Assembly (NCBI GenBank): GCA_965279195.1
Contig: CBDIHP010000032.1
Coordinates: 62,001-126,000 of the forward strand
Direction of reading: 5' to 3'
Origin: CBDIHP01 sp965279195
Lineage (GTDB): Bacteria; Planctomycetota; Planctomycetia; Isosphaerales; Isosphaeraceae
Length of the DNA stretch: 64,000 nt
The position numbers and the translations under genes were made by a program. Below are positions 8,468-18,872 of this stretch, piece after piece; position 1 is the first letter of the stretch; each line of letters starts with the position of its first letter. The notes beneath the pieces are model-generated. The model did not search any database, was not told the DNA's origin, and worked only from the letters and a program-made list of their open reading frames with translations.

Positions 8468-9580
8468 ATGCGTTTTCCCGCCATGCCCACGGCCTTCTGC
8501 GCGGTCGTCCTGTTGGTGGCCTGGCTCGGCCTGTCCGTCGGGCCGGGGCCGGTCGTCCGAACGATCCGCGTCCAGGATGCGGTGGTCCGGATCCGGGCCG
8601 CCTCGGCCCTCCAGCTCGCCCCGGTCCCGGGGAGCTCGGTCGGCTTCGACTGCAACAACGCGATGGTCTGGAAGGACGATCGGCTGATCGCCTTCAGCTC
8701 GCACGAGAAGCCCTATCGCAGCACCGGCCGGAGCGTCCGGGACTTCGAGCGTCCGGCCGTCGAGGTCGCGATCGATTCCCTGGGCTCGACCTTGAAGGGG
8801 GGCGTCTGGATCGAGGCGGTCCATCGTGACCCGTCGGGCCTGCTCTACGCCTGGTACCACAACGAGCCCAAGGATCTCCCGGGCGTCCCCGGCGACCGCA
8901 CCGCCCCGCGGATCGGGCAGATGGTCTCGGCGGACGACGGCAAGTCGTGGCGGGATCAGGGCATCTTGCTCGAGGCGCCGAGTTCCTCCCATCGAGTCCC
9001 GACCGACAACCGATACTTCGTCGGCGGCTTCGGGGATTTCTCGGCCGTCCCCGACCGTTCCGGCGAGTACCTCTATTTCTTCATCAGCCAGTACGACGCC
9101 GATCCCCGGTCCCAGGGGATCTCGACCGCCCGGCTCAGGCTCAGGGACCTCACGGACCCTGTCGGCCGCGTCGAGATGTGGCGGGGCAGGGGATGGTCGC
9201 CGGGGCAGGGCGAGGTCCCCGGCACGCCGATTTTCCCGGCGCGTTCCGACTGGCATGCCCGCGATGCCGACGCCTTCTGGGGCCCTTCGGTCCACTGGAA
9301 CTCGGCGATACGGGCCTTCGTCATCGTCCTGAACCGGGCCGAGGATAGCGGCTGGAGGCAGGACGGCCTGTACCTCTCCGTCACCTCACGGCCGGATCTG
9401 CCCTCGACTTGGTCGACGCCGACCAAGCTGATCGACTCGAAGGAATGGTACCCCCAGATCGTCGGCCTCAACGCCGCCGCCGGCGAGACCGACCGGCTGT
9501 GCGGCGACACGGGGCGACTGTTCGTGAAGGGGCAGTCCAGGTGGATGATCACGTTCGAAGCCGCCCCGGCCCAGCCCTGA
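8468..9580 (+). CDS. Secreted protein with sialidase/glycosidase-like beta-propeller features
   Basis: 370 residues from the ATG at 8468, chosen because it starts a clear signal peptide (MRFPAMPTAFCAVVLLVAWL). The body contains an Asp-box-like stretch (SADDGKSWRDQGILLE) and blade-like segments such as YLYFFISQYDADP, FWGPSVHWNSAIRAFVIVL and GLYLSVTSRPDLPSTWSTP. These are typical of five- or six-bladed propellers found in sialidases and GH43/GH117-like proteins. That suggests a carbohydrate-binding or glycosidase role outside the cytoplasm. I could not assign catalytic residues, so no reaction is proposed. It ends just before a convergent FKBP gene, with a terminator hairpin between them. Confidence 0.65.
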   Translation: MRFPAMPTAFCAVVLLVAWLGLSVGPGPVVRTIRVQDAVVRIRAASALQLAPVPGSSVGFDCNNAMVWKDDRLIAFSSHEKPYRSTGRSVRDFERPAVEVAIDSLGSTLKGGVWIEAVHRDPSGLLYAWYHNEPKDLPGVPGDRTAPRIGQMVSADDGKSWRDQGILLEAPSSSHRVPTDNRYFVGGFGDFSAVPDRSGEYLYFFISQYDADPRSQGISTARLRLRDLTDPVGRVEMWRGRGWSPGQGEVPGTPIFPARSDWHARDADAFWGPSVHWNSAIRAFVIVLNRAEDSGWRQDGLYLSVTSRPDLPSTWSTPTKLIDSKEWYPQIVGLNAAAGETDRLCGDTGRLFVKGQSRWMITFEAAPAQP

Positions 9581-9596
9581 TCGAGCCTGGATCGAT

Positions 9597-9644
9597 CGGG
9601 AAACGAAAACGCCCTGGCATTCCCGATGGGAAAAGGCCAGGGCG
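9597..9644 (-). terminator. Intrinsic terminator of the FKBP gene
   Basis: CGCCCTGGC (9610-9618) pairs perfectly with GCCAGGGCG (9636-9644). Read on the minus strand, the stem is followed directly by GTTTTCGTTTCCCG, a U-rich tail. It lies 30 bp past the FKBP stop codon and may also stop the convergent gene. The tail 10-mer TCGTTTCCCG recurs behind the redoxin hairpin at 15146. Confidence 0.75.
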
Positions 9645-9674
9645 GCACCGCGGAATGGTGCGTCGCGAGGCGGC

Positions 9675-10376
9675 TCACTGGCCGGGCTTCACGTCCAGCA
9701 GCTCGATGTCGAAGATCAAGACGGCGTTCGGCGGGATCGGGCCGCCCTGGCGCGGGGTCTCGCCGTAGGCCAGCTCGGACGGGATGAAGAGCTGCCACTT
9801 GGAGCCGACCTTCATGAGCTGGAGGGCCTCCGTCCAACCCTTGATGACTCCGCCGACCGGGAAGGTGGCGGGCTCCCCGCGCTTGTAGGAGCTGTCGAAC
9901 TCGGTGCCGTTGATGAGCGTGCCGCGGTAGTGGGTGGTCACCTCATCCTTGGCGGTCGGGGTCTTGCCGGTGCCTTCCTTGACGACCTTGTACTGGAGGC
10001 CGCTGGCGGTGACCTTCACGCCCGGGGCGGTCTTGTTCTTGGCGAGGAAGGCGACGCCGTCGGCCTTGGCCTTGTCGGCGATCTCTGCGACGGCCTTGGT
10101 CTGGAATTCGCGGATGGCCTCGGTGATCTGCTCGTCGGTGAGGAGCGCCTTGCCGCCCCCGAGGGCGTCCTTGATCCCCTTCGAGATGAACTCGGGGTCG
10201 AGGTCGATCGACTGCTTCTTCATGTTGCCGCCGATGCTCAGGCCGATGGCATAGCTCGCCTTCGACTTGAGGTCCTTGAAATTGGCATCGGCCTTCGGGG
10301 CAGCCTTGGGGTCCTGGGCCAGCGCGGTGCCGAGCACCAGGGCCGAGCCGACCACGGCGAGCGTCGCGAACTTCAT
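9675..10376 (-). CDS. Exported FKBP-type peptidyl-prolyl cis-trans isomerase
   Basis: 233 residues from the ATG at 10376, which has AAGGAG six bases upstream and starts a signal peptide (MKFATLAVVGSALVLGTALA). Residues about 35-120 form the alpha-helical FKBP_N dimerisation domain (KASYAIGLSIGGNMKKQ; ITEAIREFQTK). Residues about 125-230 form the FKBP catalytic domain (GLQYKVVKEGTGKTP; THYRGTLINGTEFDSS; VIKGWTEALQLMKVGSKW; LAYGETPRQGGPIPPNAVLIFDIELL). It matches the FkpA/Mip type, which helps periplasmic proteins fold by isomerising proline peptide bonds. The FKBP pocket residues (Y, F, D, W, Y) are visible. It is divergent from a kinase gene. Confidence 0.93.
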   Translation of the reverse strand: MKFATLAVVGSALVLGTALAQDPKAAPKADANFKDLKSKASYAIGLSIGGNMKKQSIDLDPEFISKGIKDALGGGKALLTDEQITEAIREFQTKAVAEIADKAKADGVAFLAKNKTAPGVKVTASGLQYKVVKEGTGKTPTAKDEVTTHYRGTLINGTEFDSSYKRGEPATFPVGGVIKGWTEALQLMKVGSKWQLFIPSELAYGETPRQGGPIPPNAVLIFDIELLDVKPGQ

Positions 10377-10734
10377 CCGTTCTCCTTGGGTGGGCCGTCG
10401 ATTGGGGGGGAATCGGGCGGGCGGGGAGGGCTCCGCGGGGCCGGGGCGGCCCCGGAGCGAGGTGCGGGGGTTGGTCAATCGGACTCATATTGTAACGATT
10501 CCGACGGTCGAGCCTAGGGTGAGGCCGAACCGTTTCGGCGTTCCCCGTGTCGAGGAGTCCCCCGGGATTCTGAACCGGCGGCGTCGGAGACTCGGACTTT
10601 TCGGGAAATTTCGGTCGAGCGGAAGCGAATTTTCCATTGTCACGCCGGCAGGTCTCTGGTCGTAATGAATAGTTGAGGCTGTCAAACCACAGTCCATCCC
10701 CTCCCAACCTTCGCCCGCCCTCGGAGGATCAGCG
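10377..10734. other. Divergent regulatory region, FKBP gene and kinase gene
   Basis: 358 bases with no supported gene. The part near 10490-10500 is AT-rich and, on the minus strand, contains TACAAT, a possible -10 for the FKBP gene without a good -35. The plus-strand kinase promoter candidate is listed separately at 10637-10666. No other structure stands out. Confidence 0.4.
10637..10666 (+). promoter_or_regulatory. Candidate promoter of the Ser/Thr kinase gene
   Basis: TTGTCA (10637-10642; five of six -35 bases) is followed after 18 bp by CGTAAT (10661-10666; four of six -10 bases). It sits about 70 bp before the kinase ATG. Confidence 0.4.
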
Positions 10735-11640
10735 ATGCTCGGGATCCTCAAAGACCTGATCCGAGGCAAGCCATCCGGCCTCGTCGCCTCGCGCTCCTCC
10801 CAAGGACGGGTTGACCTCGAACGACGGTTCGCGATCATCGCCCCGACCTCGCAGGGCTCGATGTCGCACGTCTACAAGGCCATCGACAACACCACCGGCA
10901 AGACCGTCTGCCTCAAGGTCCAGATCCAGGACAAGCACGAGGCCGCGCTCGCCCGGGCCCACGTCGACAACCGGCCCGACGAGGGTGAGATCGGACTCAA
11001 GATCGTCCACCCCAATGTCGTCCGGACGTATGAATGCGGCGTCTCCAAGGAGGGGGCCCATTACATCGTCATGGAGTACGTCGACGGGGTCCACCTCCAG
11101 TACGTCCGCCAGGCGACCAAGCTCGGCACGCGCGGGAAGGTCAAACTGCTGTGGCAGGCGGCCGAGGGCTTCGCGGCCATCCATCAGGCCGGCTTCATCC
11201 ACCGCGACATCAACCCGCACAACGTGATCGTGACCACCCGCAACGAGGTCAAGATCATCGACTTCGGCCTCTCGGTCCCCAACACCCCTGAGTATCGAAA
11301 GCCCGGCAACCGCACGGGCACCCTCGAATACATGGCCCCCGAACTCATCCGGCGGGAGCCGACCGACGAGCGGCTCGACATCTTCGCCTTCGGCGTGGTC
11401 GCCTACGAGCTGATGACCGGCAAACGCCCCTACGACGCCCCCGGCTCGATCCCGGCGATGCTCCAGAAGATGAACCTCGGCGCCATGCCCGCCAACCTCC
11501 TGAACCCCAAGCTCTCCCCCGAACTGACCAAGGTCCTCGCGAAGGCGATCCTGGTGAGGAAGGACGACCGCTGGTCGTCCATGGCCGAGTTCGCCAGGGC
11601 GCTGCGGGAGGTCCCGGTCAAGGCGGAACCATCGGTCTAG
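10735..11640 (+). CDS. Serine/threonine protein kinase with altered catalytic loop
   Basis: 301 residues, a compact kinase domain (about 30-290) without membrane segment or sensor domain, so probably cytoplasmic. Visible motifs are the beta3 lysine K61 (TVCLKVQ), the DFG motif D176-F-G178 (KIIDFGLS), and APE 201-203 (EYMAPELI). The catalytic loop reads H156-R-D-I-N-P-H-N163. D158 and N163 are kept, but the lysine normally found two residues after the Asp is Asn160. The glycine-rich loop is also weak (TSQGSMSHVYKA, one clear Gly). It may be slow or specialised rather than dead, since K61, D158, N163 and D176 all remain. The start has GGAGGATC just upstream (10721). It is divergent from the FKBP gene and ends in a palindrome-rich gap. 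Confidence 0.88.
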   Translation: MLGILKDLIRGKPSGLVASRSSQGRVDLERRFAIIAPTSQGSMSHVYKAIDNTTGKTVCLKVQIQDKHEAALARAHVDNRPDEGEIGLKIVHPNVVRTYECGVSKEGAHYIVMEYVDGVHLQYVRQATKLGTRGKVKLLWQAAEGFAAIHQAGFIHRDINPHNVIVTTRNEVKIIDFGLSVPNTPEYRKPGNRTGTLEYMAPELIRREPTDERLDIFAFGVVAYELMTGKRPYDAPGSIPAMLQKMNLGAMPANLLNPKLSPELTKVLAKAILVRKDDRWSSMAEFARALREVPVKAEPSV

Positions 11641-11648
11641 CCCGGAGT

Positions 11649-11771
11649 GCGGGAGCTTGCTCCCGCTCTGTTCCCGCGGAGCTTGCTCCGCGAGCCGGTC
11701 TCGTCAGCAGACGGTATGGGACGAGTCCCAGCGGAGGTGCTCGGGCCTTCGCAACGGGGAGCTAGCTCCCC
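11649..11771. repeat. Cluster of three short palindromes (REP-like)
   Basis: Three perfect hairpins lie between the convergent kinase and prmC genes: GCGGGAGCTTGCTCCCGC (11649-11666), CGCGGAGCTTGCTCCGCG (11675-11692) and GGGGAGCTAGCTCCCC (11756-11771). The first two share the core GGAGCTTGCTCC. A fourth partial hairpin AGAAGCAAGCTTC follows. They could act as a bidirectional terminator, but the repeated core suggests a dispersed repeat family. Confidence 0.7.
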
Positions 11772-11809
11772 TACGCGAGAGCAGAAGCAAGCTTCCGCTC
11801 TCCGGGGGG

Positions 11810-12691
11810 CTACCTGGGCTTACGGGTGGCCCGGATAACCCTCGGGTGGTTCGCGTGGTCGCGGATGGTCGGGGCCAGGGTCAGGGCGGGCTCGGCCTCG
11901 ATCAGGGCACGCACCTGCGATTCCTGATCCGAGCCGATCTCCAGGATCAGGTGGCCGCCCGGCTTGAGCAGACCGACCGCGTCCCGGATCAGGGGAGCGA
12001 CGACCCGGAGGCCGTCCTCGCCGCCGTCGAGGGCGAGGTGAGGCTCGAAGTCGCGGACGCCCGGCTCCAGGGTCGGGATCACGTCCGTCCGGATGTACGG
12101 CGGGTTCGACAGGATCGCGTCGAACGGGCCTTCGGACGTGACGGGCTCCAGGCCCAGGCCGTGCCGGAACTCGACGCGATCGGCCACGCCGAGCGCCGAG
12201 GCGTTCTTCGATGCGACCTCGATCGCATCGGGACTGGCATCGATCGCGATGAACCGCGACGATTTGTGCTGGTGGGTGCAGGCGATCGCCAGGCAGCCCG
12301 AGCCGGTTCCGACGTCGACCGCCCTCGGGGCCTCGATCCCCTTGAAGAGGCCCAGGAACTCCACGACCACGAACTCGGAGTCGGGCCGGGGGATGAGCAC
12401 GGCGGGGCCGACGTGGAGGGTGAGGGAGTAGAACTCCTTCTTGCCCACCAGGTACGCGACCGGCGAGCCCTCGGACCGCTTCTTGACCAGGTCGCGGAAG
12501 GCGGCGCGGTCGTCCTCGGAGACGTCCTTCTCGAACCGGACGTAGAGCTGGACGCGGTCGCACTTGAGCACATGAGAGAGCAGCACCTCGGCGTCGAGGC
12601 GCGGCGATTCCGAGCCCTTCTTGCGGAGGTAGTCGGTGGTCCAGGTGAGGAGCCGGAGGACCGTCCAGCGATCGTCCTGGGGCTGGGTCAT
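11810..12691 (-). CDS. prmC: Peptide chain release factor N5-glutamine methyltransferase
   Basis: 293 residues. PrmC methylates the glutamine of the GGQ motif in release factors using S-adenosylmethionine. The N-terminal helical domain is followed by the methyltransferase domain with the SAM-binding motif VDVGTGSGCLAIA (about 125-137) and the substrate motif NPPYI that is diagnostic for glutamine/asparagine N-methyltransferases. Also typical is GSPVAYLVGKKEFYSL. Its target gene prfA is 37 bp upstream on the same strand, the usual arrangement, so the two are almost certainly co-transcribed. No anomalies. Confidence 0.95.
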   Translation of the reverse strand: MTQPQDDRWTVLRLLTWTTDYLRKKGSESPRLDAEVLLSHVLKCDRVQLYVRFEKDVSEDDRAAFRDLVKKRSEGSPVAYLVGKKEFYSLTLHVGPAVLIPRPDSEFVVVEFLGLFKGIEAPRAVDVGTGSGCLAIACTHQHKSSRFIAIDASPDAIEVASKNASALGVADRVEFRHGLGLEPVTSEGPFDAILSNPPYIRTDVIPTLEPGVRDFEPHLALDGGEDGLRVVAPLIRDAVGLLKPGGHLILEIGSDQESQVRALIEAEPALTLAPTIRDHANHPRVIRATRKPR

Positions 12692-12728
12692 GTCGTGGCT
12701 CGGCCTCGGTCGTGTGGCTCGTTCCGGC

Positions 12729-13802
12729 TCAGTCGCTGAACTCGCCGAGCTGCTCCCGGCGGTCGTGGTCGATGAGGGCCGTGGTCAGGGTGTCGAGCTC
12801 GCCGACGATGACCCGGTCGAGGTTGTAGAGGGTCAGGCCGATCCGGTGGTCGGTGACGCGGTTCTGGGGGAAGTTGTACGTCCGGATCCGCTGGGAGCGG
12901 TCGCCCGAGCCGATCAAGCTCCTGCGCTGCTCGTCGCGCTCGGAGCGGGCCTTCTCCTCGATCTGGTCGAAGAGCCGGCTGCGGAGGATGCGGAGGGCCT
13001 TGGCCTTGTTCTTGTGCTGGCTCCGCTCGTCGCGGCAGTTGACCACGATGCCAGAGGGCAGGTGGGTGATCCGGACGCCCGACTCGGTCTTGTTCTGGTG
13101 CTGGCCGCCTGGCCCGCCGGCCCGCATGACGTCGATCTGCAGATCTTCGGTGCGGATGACGATGTCCACGTCCTCCGGCTCGGGGAGGACGGCGACGGTC
13201 GCGGCCGAGGTGTGGATCCGGCCCTGGGTCTCCGTCTCGGGGATGCGCTGGACGCGGTGGCCGCCGGACTCGAACTGGAGGTGGCGGAAGGCCCCCTCGC
13301 CATTGATGCCGAACGATGCCTCGCGGAACCCGCCGAGCTCGGTCGGGACGATGTCGAGGGTCTCGAAGGACCAGCCCTGGGTCTCGGCGTAGCGGCGGTA
13401 CATCTCGAAGAGGTCGCGGGCGAAGAGCGCCGCCTCGTCGCCGCCGATGCCGGCCCGGATTTCGATGACGAGCCCCGCGCGGTCGGTGCGGGCGACCTGG
13501 TCGTAGAGGATCGTGCGGAGGGCCTCCCCCACGACCTTCTGCTGCTCGGTCAGGGCGACGACCTCGGCCTCGAAGTACGCCCGCATGTCGAAGTCGGCTT
13601 CCGACTCGCGCAAGGCGCTGGCCTCGTTGATCCTGCGGCCGAGGTCGAGATAACGCTCGTAGGGCAGGGCTCGCTTGGCGAGGCTGCCGCGCTCCTTGGC
13701 CAGGGCCGCCAGGCGCGCGGGGTCGGCCGCCACGTCGGGGGCGACGAGGGCGGCTTCGACTTCGAGGAACCGCTTGTGGTCGGCCTGGAGCTTTTCGAAC
13801 AA
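12729..13802 (-). CDS. prfA: Peptide chain release factor 1
   Basis: 357 residues, normal for RF1, from a TTG start at 13802. It releases finished proteins at UAA and UAG codons. The tRNA-mimic GGQ loop is in RAGGPGGQHQNKTES. The codon-recognition motif is P-E-T in RVQRIPETETQGRIHTSA, which fits the PxT motif of RF1 and not the SPF of RF2. Conserved ESGGHRVQR is also present. It lies between rpmE (upstream, 140 bp) and prmC (downstream, 37 bp), an order found in many bacteria. No strong ribosome binding site precedes the TTG, so the exact start is less certain than the gene. Confidence 0.96.
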   Translation of the reverse strand: MFEKLQADHKRFLEVEAALVAPDVAADPARLAALAKERGSLAKRALPYERYLDLGRRINEASALRESEADFDMRAYFEAEVVALTEQQKVVGEALRTILYDQVARTDRAGLVIEIRAGIGGDEAALFARDLFEMYRRYAETQGWSFETLDIVPTELGGFREASFGINGEGAFRHLQFESGGHRVQRIPETETQGRIHTSAATVAVLPEPEDVDIVIRTEDLQIDVMRAGGPGGQHQNKTESGVRITHLPSGIVVNCRDERSQHKNKAKALRILRSRLFDQIEEKARSERDEQRRSLIGSGDRSQRIRTYNFPQNRVTDHRIGLTLYNLDRVIVGELDTLTTALIDHDRREQLGEFSD

Positions 13803-13867
13803 GGCCGGGGTCCGGACCGGTTGGGGAGGGCGAGGTCAGGCCGGCGGGCGGGGCCGACGGGATGCGC

Positions 13868-13919
13868 CGAAATGACAGGCGGCCCGGCCGTTCCCTGGGA
13901 CAGGGGCCGGCGGGCCGCC
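13868..13919 (-). terminator. Candidate intrinsic terminator after rpmE
   Basis: GGCGGCCCGGCC (13878-13889) pairs with GGCCGGCGGGCCGCC (13905-13919), with a one- to three-base bulge. On the minus strand the stem is followed directly by TGTCATTTCG (13868-13877). The same 10-mer follows the clpB terminator stem. It would separate rpmE from prfA or attenuate read-through. Confidence 0.55.
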
Positions 13920-13942
13920 GCGACGTATCTTCGATCCGGGCA

Positions 13943-14176
13943 CTAGGCGGTGGCGGTCGGCTTCTTGGCCTTGCCGTAGGTGCCCTGGAACTTCTTGTTG
14001 AACTTATCGACACGGCCCGTGGCGTCGACGAACTTCTGGGAACCCGTGTAGAACGGGTGGCACTTCGAGCAGACTTCGACCGCGATCTTGGCGCGGGTGC
14101 TGCGCGTCTGGAAGCTGTTGCCGCAACCGCACGTGACCGTGCAGTCCTGGTACTTCGGGTGGATCCCGTCCTTCAT
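13943..14176 (-). CDS. rpmE: 50S ribosomal protein L31 (zinc-binding type)
   Basis: 77 residues from the ATG at 14176 (MKDGIHPKYQ), the usual L31 start; a longer frame exists but lacks conservation. GGGGCGA lies just upstream. The zinc ligands are kept: Cys in CTVTCGCGNSF and the CSKC pair in VEVCSKCHPFYTGSQKFVDATGRVDKF, so this is the C+ form. It is slightly extended at the C-terminus by a KKPTATA-type tail. It precedes prfA and prmC on the same strand. Confidence 0.97.
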   Translation of the reverse strand: MKDGIHPKYQDCTVTCGCGNSFQTRSTRAKIAVEVCSKCHPFYTGSQKFVDATGRVDKFNKKFQGTYGKAKKPTATA

Positions 14177-14538
14177 CGTTCGCCCCTGCACTTTCTGTCT
14201 CGATGCGCAACCGATCTCGATCGTTCCGGATCACTTCTACGCGTTCGATCCGGGCCAGGTTCGACCGAGCCGCCGGTCCGCGAAGGGAAAATCCTAGCAG
14301 ACTCGCCCGCGCGGGGCCAGATCAATCGCGAAATCTCCGGAACAAAGCCAATTCGCCCGAGTCGGGTGTGGTGCCTCGCGGACCAACCGGACGCGAGGCT
14401 CCGCACCAGCAAGGGCGTTGATCGCGAGGGGAACCCACGAGCCGGGGCGATGGTTGGTGCGGGACCCTCAACGTCGCCGTGCGACGCTGACGGCGACACC
14501 CCACAAAAACTGCGGGAACAAACCCAATTGGCCCGGGG
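14177..14538. repeat. Gene-free region with a 24-bp direct repeat pair and a hairpin
   Basis: 362 bases between rpmE and a thioredoxin-like gene. Two imperfect direct copies of a 24-mer lie at 14339-14362 and 14515-14538, both starting GGAACAAA and containing CCAATT-N-GCCCG; they match at 20 of 24 positions. The second copy abuts the stop codon of the downstream gene. GTCGCCGT (14473-14480) and ACGGCGAC (14490-14497) form a perfect 8-bp hairpin that could terminate the thioredoxin-like gene on the minus strand. No gene is supported here. Confidence 0.5.
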
Positions 14539-15087
14539 TCACTTGCCGGCGAGATACTTGGCGACGAACTCCTCGACGTCCTTGTAGGTGTACTGGTTGT
14601 TCGGGTCGTCCATGGTGAACCGCTTGATCTCCTTGCCGTCCGGGCCGTACAGGAACACGGCGGGGATGGTGGTCACCTTGAGAGACTCGAAGCCCTCGTC
14701 GAGGGTCTCGTCGAGGACGAAGTTCCGGAAGGTGGCCTTCTTCGACTTGAGGAAGTCGAGGGCCTCGGCGACCTTCTTGGGCTTCTCGGTGTCGTCCATC
14801 GAGAGCGAGACGACCGAGAGGCCCTTCGGACCGTACTTCTCGTGCATCTCGACGACGTGCGGGAAGTTCTCCTTGCAGGGGCCGCACCAGGTCGCCCAGG
14901 CGTCCATCATGATCAGCCTGGCGCCCTTGGTCTCGGCGAGCTTGGACAGCAGGGCCGTGTACTTCACCGGCACGAGCTCGACCTTCGCGGCCGAGTCCTC
15001 GGCGGAGACCAGCGACAGGGAACCGAGGCCGAGGGTCAAGAGGCCGGCGCCGAGGGATGCGAACAGGGCGCGACGGTTGCGGATCAT
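14539..15087 (-). CDS. Exported thioredoxin-fold protein, TlpA-like
   Basis: 182 residues from the ATG at 15087, chosen because it begins a signal peptide (MIRNRRALFASLGAGLLTLGLGSLSLVSA) and has GGGAGTG upstream. The frame is open further up, but that part is low-complexity. The active site is W-C-G-P-C in MMDAWATWCGPCKENFPHVVEMHEKYG, and the cis-proline loop is VTTIPAVFLYGPDGKE. It probably reduces or exchanges disulfides outside the cytoplasm. A second exported thioredoxin-fold gene lies 159 bp upstream on the same strand, but hairpins separate them, so they may be independent transcripts. Confidence 0.9.
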   Translation of the reverse strand: MIRNRRALFASLGAGLLTLGLGSLSLVSAEDSAAKVELVPVKYTALLSKLAETKGARLIMMDAWATWCGPCKENFPHVVEMHEKYGPKGLSVVSLSMDDTEKPKKVAEALDFLKSKKATFRNFVLDETLDEGFESLKVTTIPAVFLYGPDGKEIKRFTMDDPNNQYTYKDVEEFVAKYLAGK

Positions 15088-15145
15088 GGTCGGGCACTCC
15101 CGGGGCAAGGGTTCGGACGGGGATACGGGTCGAGGGGGGGACGGC

Positions 15146-15187
15146 CGGGAAACGACGAGACCGTCGAGGGATGGCTCGACGGTCTCG
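15146..15187 (-). terminator. Intrinsic terminator behind the redoxin gene
   Basis: CGAGACCGTCGAG (15156-15168) pairs perfectly with CTCGACGGTCTCG (15175-15187) around a 6-base loop. On the minus strand the stem is followed by TCGTTTCCCG (15146-15155), the same 10-mer as in the FKBP terminator tail. Confidence 0.7.
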
Positions 15188-15213
15188 ACGGATTCAGAGC
15201 GGTCGAGTGAGAT

Positions 15214-15240
15214 CGTCCCCCTACTCATCATAAGGGGACG
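15214..15240 (-). terminator. Short hairpin directly after the redoxin stop codon
   Basis: CGTCCCC (15214-15220) pairs with GGGGACG (15234-15240) around a 13-base loop, seven bases beyond the stop codon. It has no T-tract and probably acts with the stronger hairpin at 15156-15187. Confidence 0.4.
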
Positions 15241-15246
15241 ACGCGC

Positions 15247-15867
15247 TCACTTCTTCTCGTAGGAGATGCCGCAGCCGACGGCCTTGGTCTCGGTGACCTC
15301 GACCGACTCGCCCTTGAGGACGGCCTCGACGGCGTCGCGGACGTAGTTCTTCTTGGCCTTCGACTCGTCGAAGGTGCTGTCGTCCAGGGCGCCCATGTAG
15401 CGGATGGTGCGGTCCTTGTCGAGGACGAAGAAGGTCGGGGTGGCGACGGCGCCGTAGGCGCGGCCGGACTTCTGGCTCTCGTCGTAGCCGTAGACGAAGT
15501 TGTACTTCTTCTCCTTGAAGCGGGCCTTGATGCCGTCGATGTCGTCCTGCGACTTCTGGCTGGGCGAGGTGGTGACGCTGATGCCGATCACCTTGACGCT
15601 CTTGCCCTTGAAGTCGGAGGCGAGGTCGATGACGCGGTCTTCGGTCGCGACGACGGCCGGGCAGTGGTTGGCGAGGAACGCCAGGACGACGACGTCTTCC
15701 TTCAGGTCGGCCAGGGAGACCGAGGTGTCCTTGTCGCCGTCAACGGCCGGCATGGCCTCGAAGCCGGGGGCCTTCTGGCCCACTTCCACCGACTTGTTGA
15801 ACTTGCCGGCGAGGACGGGGCTGGCGAGAAGGGCGAGGCCGGCGAGGGCCAGGAACGTCTTGCGCAT
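15247..15867 (-). CDS. Exported redoxin/AhpC-TSA family protein
   Basis: 206 residues from the ATG at 15867, which begins a signal peptide (MRKTFLALAGLALLASPVLA). The fold is that of the redoxin domain: GQKAPGFEAMPAVDGDKDTSVSLADLKEDVVVLAFLANHCPAVV, with Cys in N-H-C-P at the position of the peroxidatic or nucleophilic cysteine, and VATPTFFVLDKDRTIRYMG near the end. There is no CXXC. A second cysteine pair appears near the C-terminus (AVGCGIS) and may be the resolving site. This NHCP type is widespread in planctomycetes and is usually annotated as thioredoxin family or redoxin; the in vivo substrate is unknown. A good promoter candidate lies 240-270 bp upstream. Confidence 0.88.
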   Translation of the reverse strand: MRKTFLALAGLALLASPVLAGKFNKSVEVGQKAPGFEAMPAVDGDKDTSVSLADLKEDVVVLAFLANHCPAVVATEDRVIDLASDFKGKSVKVIGISVTTSPSQKSQDDIDGIKARFKEKKYNFVYGYDESQKSGRAYGAVATPTFFVLDKDRTIRYMGALDDSTFDESKAKKNYVRDAVEAVLKGESVEVTETKAVGCGISYEKK

Positions 15868-16106
15868 CGATGCGTGCTCCAGAATAATGGGGTCGGGACG
15901 CGGACACGGATTTCGGTAGAACGCGACGGTGTTGTTTCGACCGGCCCCGAGGAGGACCGGGGCGAGGGGGACGCGCCCATCCGCGCGACCCGGGCGAACG
16001 GTCTCTGCTTCGTCCGACCGTATTTCCCTCGGATGCACACTCAAGAGCGTCGAATGCGGCCGGCCCGTGCTGGGAATCTCCCCGCGCAGCGCCGCATTTC
16101 GGCCTG

Positions 16107-16135
16107 ATTCTAGGCGAGCCGGAAGGTGTCGTCAA
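16107..16135 (-). promoter_or_regulatory. Promoter of the redoxin gene
   Basis: On the minus strand TTGACG (16130-16135) and TAGAAT (16107-16112) are spaced by 17 bp, a near-ideal housekeeping promoter (5/6 and 5/6). It predicts a 5' leader of about 230 bases before the ATG at 15867. The rest of the 371-base gap holds nothing else I can support apart from the clpB terminator. Confidence 0.6.
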
Positions 16136-16183
16136 CCAGCACCGATGCCCGGCCGGCCAACCCGCCGGAGGATACGGACCCTT

Positions 16184-16217
16184 CGAAATGACAACGACCC
16201 GCACCGGGCGGGTCGTT
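16184..16217 (-). terminator. Intrinsic terminator of clpB
   Basis: AACGACCCGC (16193-16202) pairs perfectly with GCGGGTCGTT (16208-16217) with a 5-base loop, 22 bp past the clpB stop. The minus-strand tail is TGTCATTTCG (16184-16193), identical to the tail behind the rpmE stem. Confidence 0.75.
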
Positions 16218-16238
16218 GCATGCAAGCTCGCGTGGGCC

Positions 16239-18872
<2,634 letters not shown>

